Origin: Candidatus Heimdallarchaeota archaeon
Lineage (GTDB): Archaea > Asgardarchaeota > Heimdallarchaeia > Heimdallarchaeales > Heimdallarchaeaceae
DNA: 6,296 bases
Assembly (NCBI GenBank): GCA_016839985.1
Contig: JAEOTG010000233.1
Coordinates: forward strand, 1 to 6,296
Direction of reading: 5' to 3'
Shown: positions 4,722-6,296 of the stretch, piece by piece
Layout: the number at the start of each line of letters is the position of its first letter
Position numbering within the stretch: position 1 is the stretch's first letter
Program-made: the position numbers and the translations under genes
Notes under the pieces: model-generated
Told to the model about the DNA's origin: nothing
Seen by the model: the letters and a program-made list of their open reading frames with translations, nothing else
The model's database searches: none

Positions 4722-6296
4722 TTCTTCTTCACCCTTTTAATTCCTATCGCACGAATCGCTTTGTAAGGACATACTTGGACACAAACACCACAACCCGCAC
4801 ATAGATTCTTGTCAATCATCATCTTATTACCTTCTTTATAGAACGCAGGACATCCGAAACGATAAAGACAAGTACCACATTTCTTACATTTTTTCTGTCT
4901 TATCTCAAACTTAGGAATCTTAACTCCAGCCCTTCTCATTTTTCTAATCGTGAGTAATCTACATTCTCTTTTAGAAACTATTACAGAAACTTCAGATTTT
5001 CGAATAAATTTTCTTATAGTTTTAATCATTTTCTTTAAGTTGTATGAGTCAATCACTTCTACATTCTTGACCTTACATGCCTTTGCTATATCTTCTATTC
5101 TAATTTCTTTTGTGATATCACCCATTCCAGTTTTCCCCATTCCAGGGTGAGGTTGATGACCAGTCATAGCAGTTATCCTGTTATCTAAGGCAATAATCAA
5201 AGGATTAGATCTATTGTACACAGTATTAACCAATCCAGGAATACCACCATGGAAGAAAGTTGAATCTCCTATAAATGCGATAGCCTTTTGGAATGTGGTC
5301 TTTTTAATTCCATGAATGACACCTTCACTTGCACCCATTGAAAACATAAAGTCTTGACAATTATTTGGTGGAAGCATACCAAGGATATAACAACCAACAT
5401 CTCCTCCAAATATTGTGTCCTTTCCAGCTCCTATCTTTGCAGCCCAGAAAGTAGCTCTATGAGGACAACCTGCACATAAAACTGGTGGCCTTTTAGGTAT
5501 TTTTAGTTCTTTGTATTTTTTTGAGTGAGATTCTAAATTAATTTTAAGTTTTTTTCCAGTTATTTTTCCAATCGCTGATATCAAAATCTCTTCATCATAC
5601 TCTCCAGACTTTGGTAAATAACCATTCTTTCCAAATACCTTTAATCTAGGATTAACATCTTTTGCTAGTCTGTTTACAGTTTCTTCTAATATTGGTTCTA
5701 ATTCTTCAACTACTAGAACAGACTTGAATCTTTTTATGAAATTCTTTATTTTCTTTTCTGGATAAGGATATGTTAAACTTAATTTCAATACAGGTAGTCT
5801 AATTTTCAAATCATCCATTGCATCCATTACATAACCATAAGAAACACCAGAAACAATTATACCAAATTTACTTTTGACCCTTTGGTTAACAATAAAGTTA
5901 ATTTTACTTTTCTCTGAGATTTCTCTAATTTTTTCAATTTTTTTAAGAAGTTCTTCATGCATTTTCATTGTCTTAGGTGGAAGAGTGTTGAATTTATCCA
6001 AGTCTTTTTTGAAAAAACCTTTTGTCTTTCCTTTCATAATGTAGTTTAATTTCACTATGCCTCTTCCATGACTAACTCTTGTTGTTGTTCTGATAAAGAT
6101 AGGAAGTTTAAATTTCTCTGATAAGTAAAATGCAGTCTTTACAAAATCTTTACACTCTTGAGAATCTGATGGTTCAAGCATTGGTATATGTCCGAGTCTA
6201 GCATAATATCTTGTATCTTGTTCACTTTGAGCACTACTCCAACAGTTTGGATCATCAGCAACCATAATAACTAATCCAGCTCTAGTACCCACAAAA
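4718..6296 (-). CDS. iorA: Indolepyruvate:ferredoxin oxidoreductase, alpha subunit (N-terminus outside window)
   Basis: The frame is open to the right edge; the GTG at 6292 is probably an internal valine (F-V-G-T-R-A-G). About 525 residues are visible of a usual 600-650. Counting from that GTG as 1: VADDP (11-15) and SEQDTRYYA (23-31) of the pyruvate-oxidoreductase-like N-terminal half; CAGCPHR (273-279); the thiamine-diphosphate-binding part with GGDVGCY (296-302), GDSTFFHGG (342-350), LDN (369-371) and TAMTGHQPHPG (374-384). Two 4Fe-4S motifs close the protein: C469-KKC472-GTC475 with C481-P, and C498-AGC501-GVC504-VQVC508-P. This is the standard IorA layout. The subunit binds thiamine diphosphate, decarboxylates aryl 2-oxo acids and sends electrons through its clusters to ferredoxin. 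It overlaps iorB by 4 bp (ATGA). The protein ends in a basic stretch (IKRVKKK). No frameshift or lost cluster residue is seen in the visible part. Confidence 0.95.
   Translation of the reverse strand, partial: FVGTRAGLVIMVADDPNCWSSAQSEQDTRYYARLGHIPMLEPSDSQECKDFVKTAFYLSEKFKLPIFIRTTTRVSHGRGIVKLNYIMKGKTKGFFKKDLDKFNTLPPKTMKMHEELLKKIEKIREISEKSKINFIVNQRVKSKFGIIVSGVSYGYVMDAMDDLKIRLPVLKLSLTYPYPEKKIKNFIKRFKSVLVVEELEPILEETVNRLAKDVNPRLKVFGKNGYLPKSGEYDEEILISAIGKITGKKLKINLESHSKKYKELKIPKRPPVLCAGCPHRATFWAAKIGAGKDTIFGGDVGCYILGMLPPNNCQDFMFSMGASEGVIHGIKKTTFQKAIAFIGDSTFFHGGIPGLVNTVYNRSNPLIIALDNRITAMTGHQPHPGMGKTGMGDITKEIRIEDIAKACKVKNVEVIDSYNLKKMIKTIRKFIRKSEVSVIVSKRECRLLTIRKMRRAGVKIPKFEIRQKKCKKCGTCLYRFGCPAFYKEGNKMMIDKNLCAGCGVCVQVCPYKAIRAIGIKRVKKK
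4730..4735 (-). promoter_or_regulatory. Shine-Dalgarno site of iorB inside the end of iorA
   Basis: The minus strand reads AGGGTG then AAGAAGAA before ATG 4721. The GGTGA core pairs with the archaeal 16S rRNA tail at a spacing of about 8-9 nt. It lies within the last codons of iorA, as expected for coupled translation of two subunits needed in equal amounts. Confidence 0.65.

Noticed and set aside
4950..5150. Plus-strand 66-codon hydrophobic frame inside iorA
   Set aside because: It is a shadow of the thiamine-diphosphate-binding part of iorA; hydrophobic character arises from the antisense of Lys/Glu codons.

Overview
The window looks like a compact, AT-rich archaeal chromosome segment. It carries an archaeal/eukaryotic-type ribosomal protein (S27ae) directly behind what appears to be the tail of S24e. 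Ribosome binding sites of the GGTGATC type match the archaeal 16S rRNA 3' end, upstream A/T boxes resemble archaeal TATA elements, and an IorAB-type ferredoxin oxidoreductase is present. Packing is very tight: the only real intergenic space is 46 bp (3695-3740), and neighbouring genes overlap by 4 to 12 bp. The style suggests a small-genome lineage such as a DPANN archaeon, but that placement is inference.

Layout, left to right. (1) On the plus strand, bases 3-565 hold the end of a ribosomal operon: a truncated S24e-like protein with a long Lys/Glu/Pro-rich tail built on a 42-bp DNA repeat, then the zinc-ribbon protein S27ae. (2) On the minus strand, 562-3694 holds a three-gene redox operon, transcribed right to left. 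It encodes a LutB/LldF-like protein (LUD domain plus two 4Fe-4S clusters), an extracytoplasmic thioredoxin domain fused to a CcdA-type membrane electron conduit, and a LutA/HdrB-like protein with two CCG domains. (3) On the plus strand, 3741-4094 is a small VanZ-like membrane protein, divergent from the redox operon. (4) On the minus strand, 4083-6296 holds iorA (running off the right edge) and iorB, the two subunits of an indolepyruvate/arylpyruvate:ferredoxin oxidoreductase.

Working together: IorAB would oxidatively decarboxylate aryl 2-oxo acids from aromatic amino acid breakdown and reduce ferredoxin. The LutB-like and LutA-like proteins resemble the cytosolic Fe-S subunits of lactate-oxidising or heterodisulfide-reductase-like complexes, but no LutC is present within the window. 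The thioredoxin-CcdA gene sits exactly where the LutA-LutB pair would normally be adjacent, with overlapping or abutting gene ends. This suggests a module that passes electrons between a cytosolic Fe-S/CCG complex and disulfides outside the membrane. That coupling is the most interesting idea in the window and is inferred only from gene order and cysteine content.
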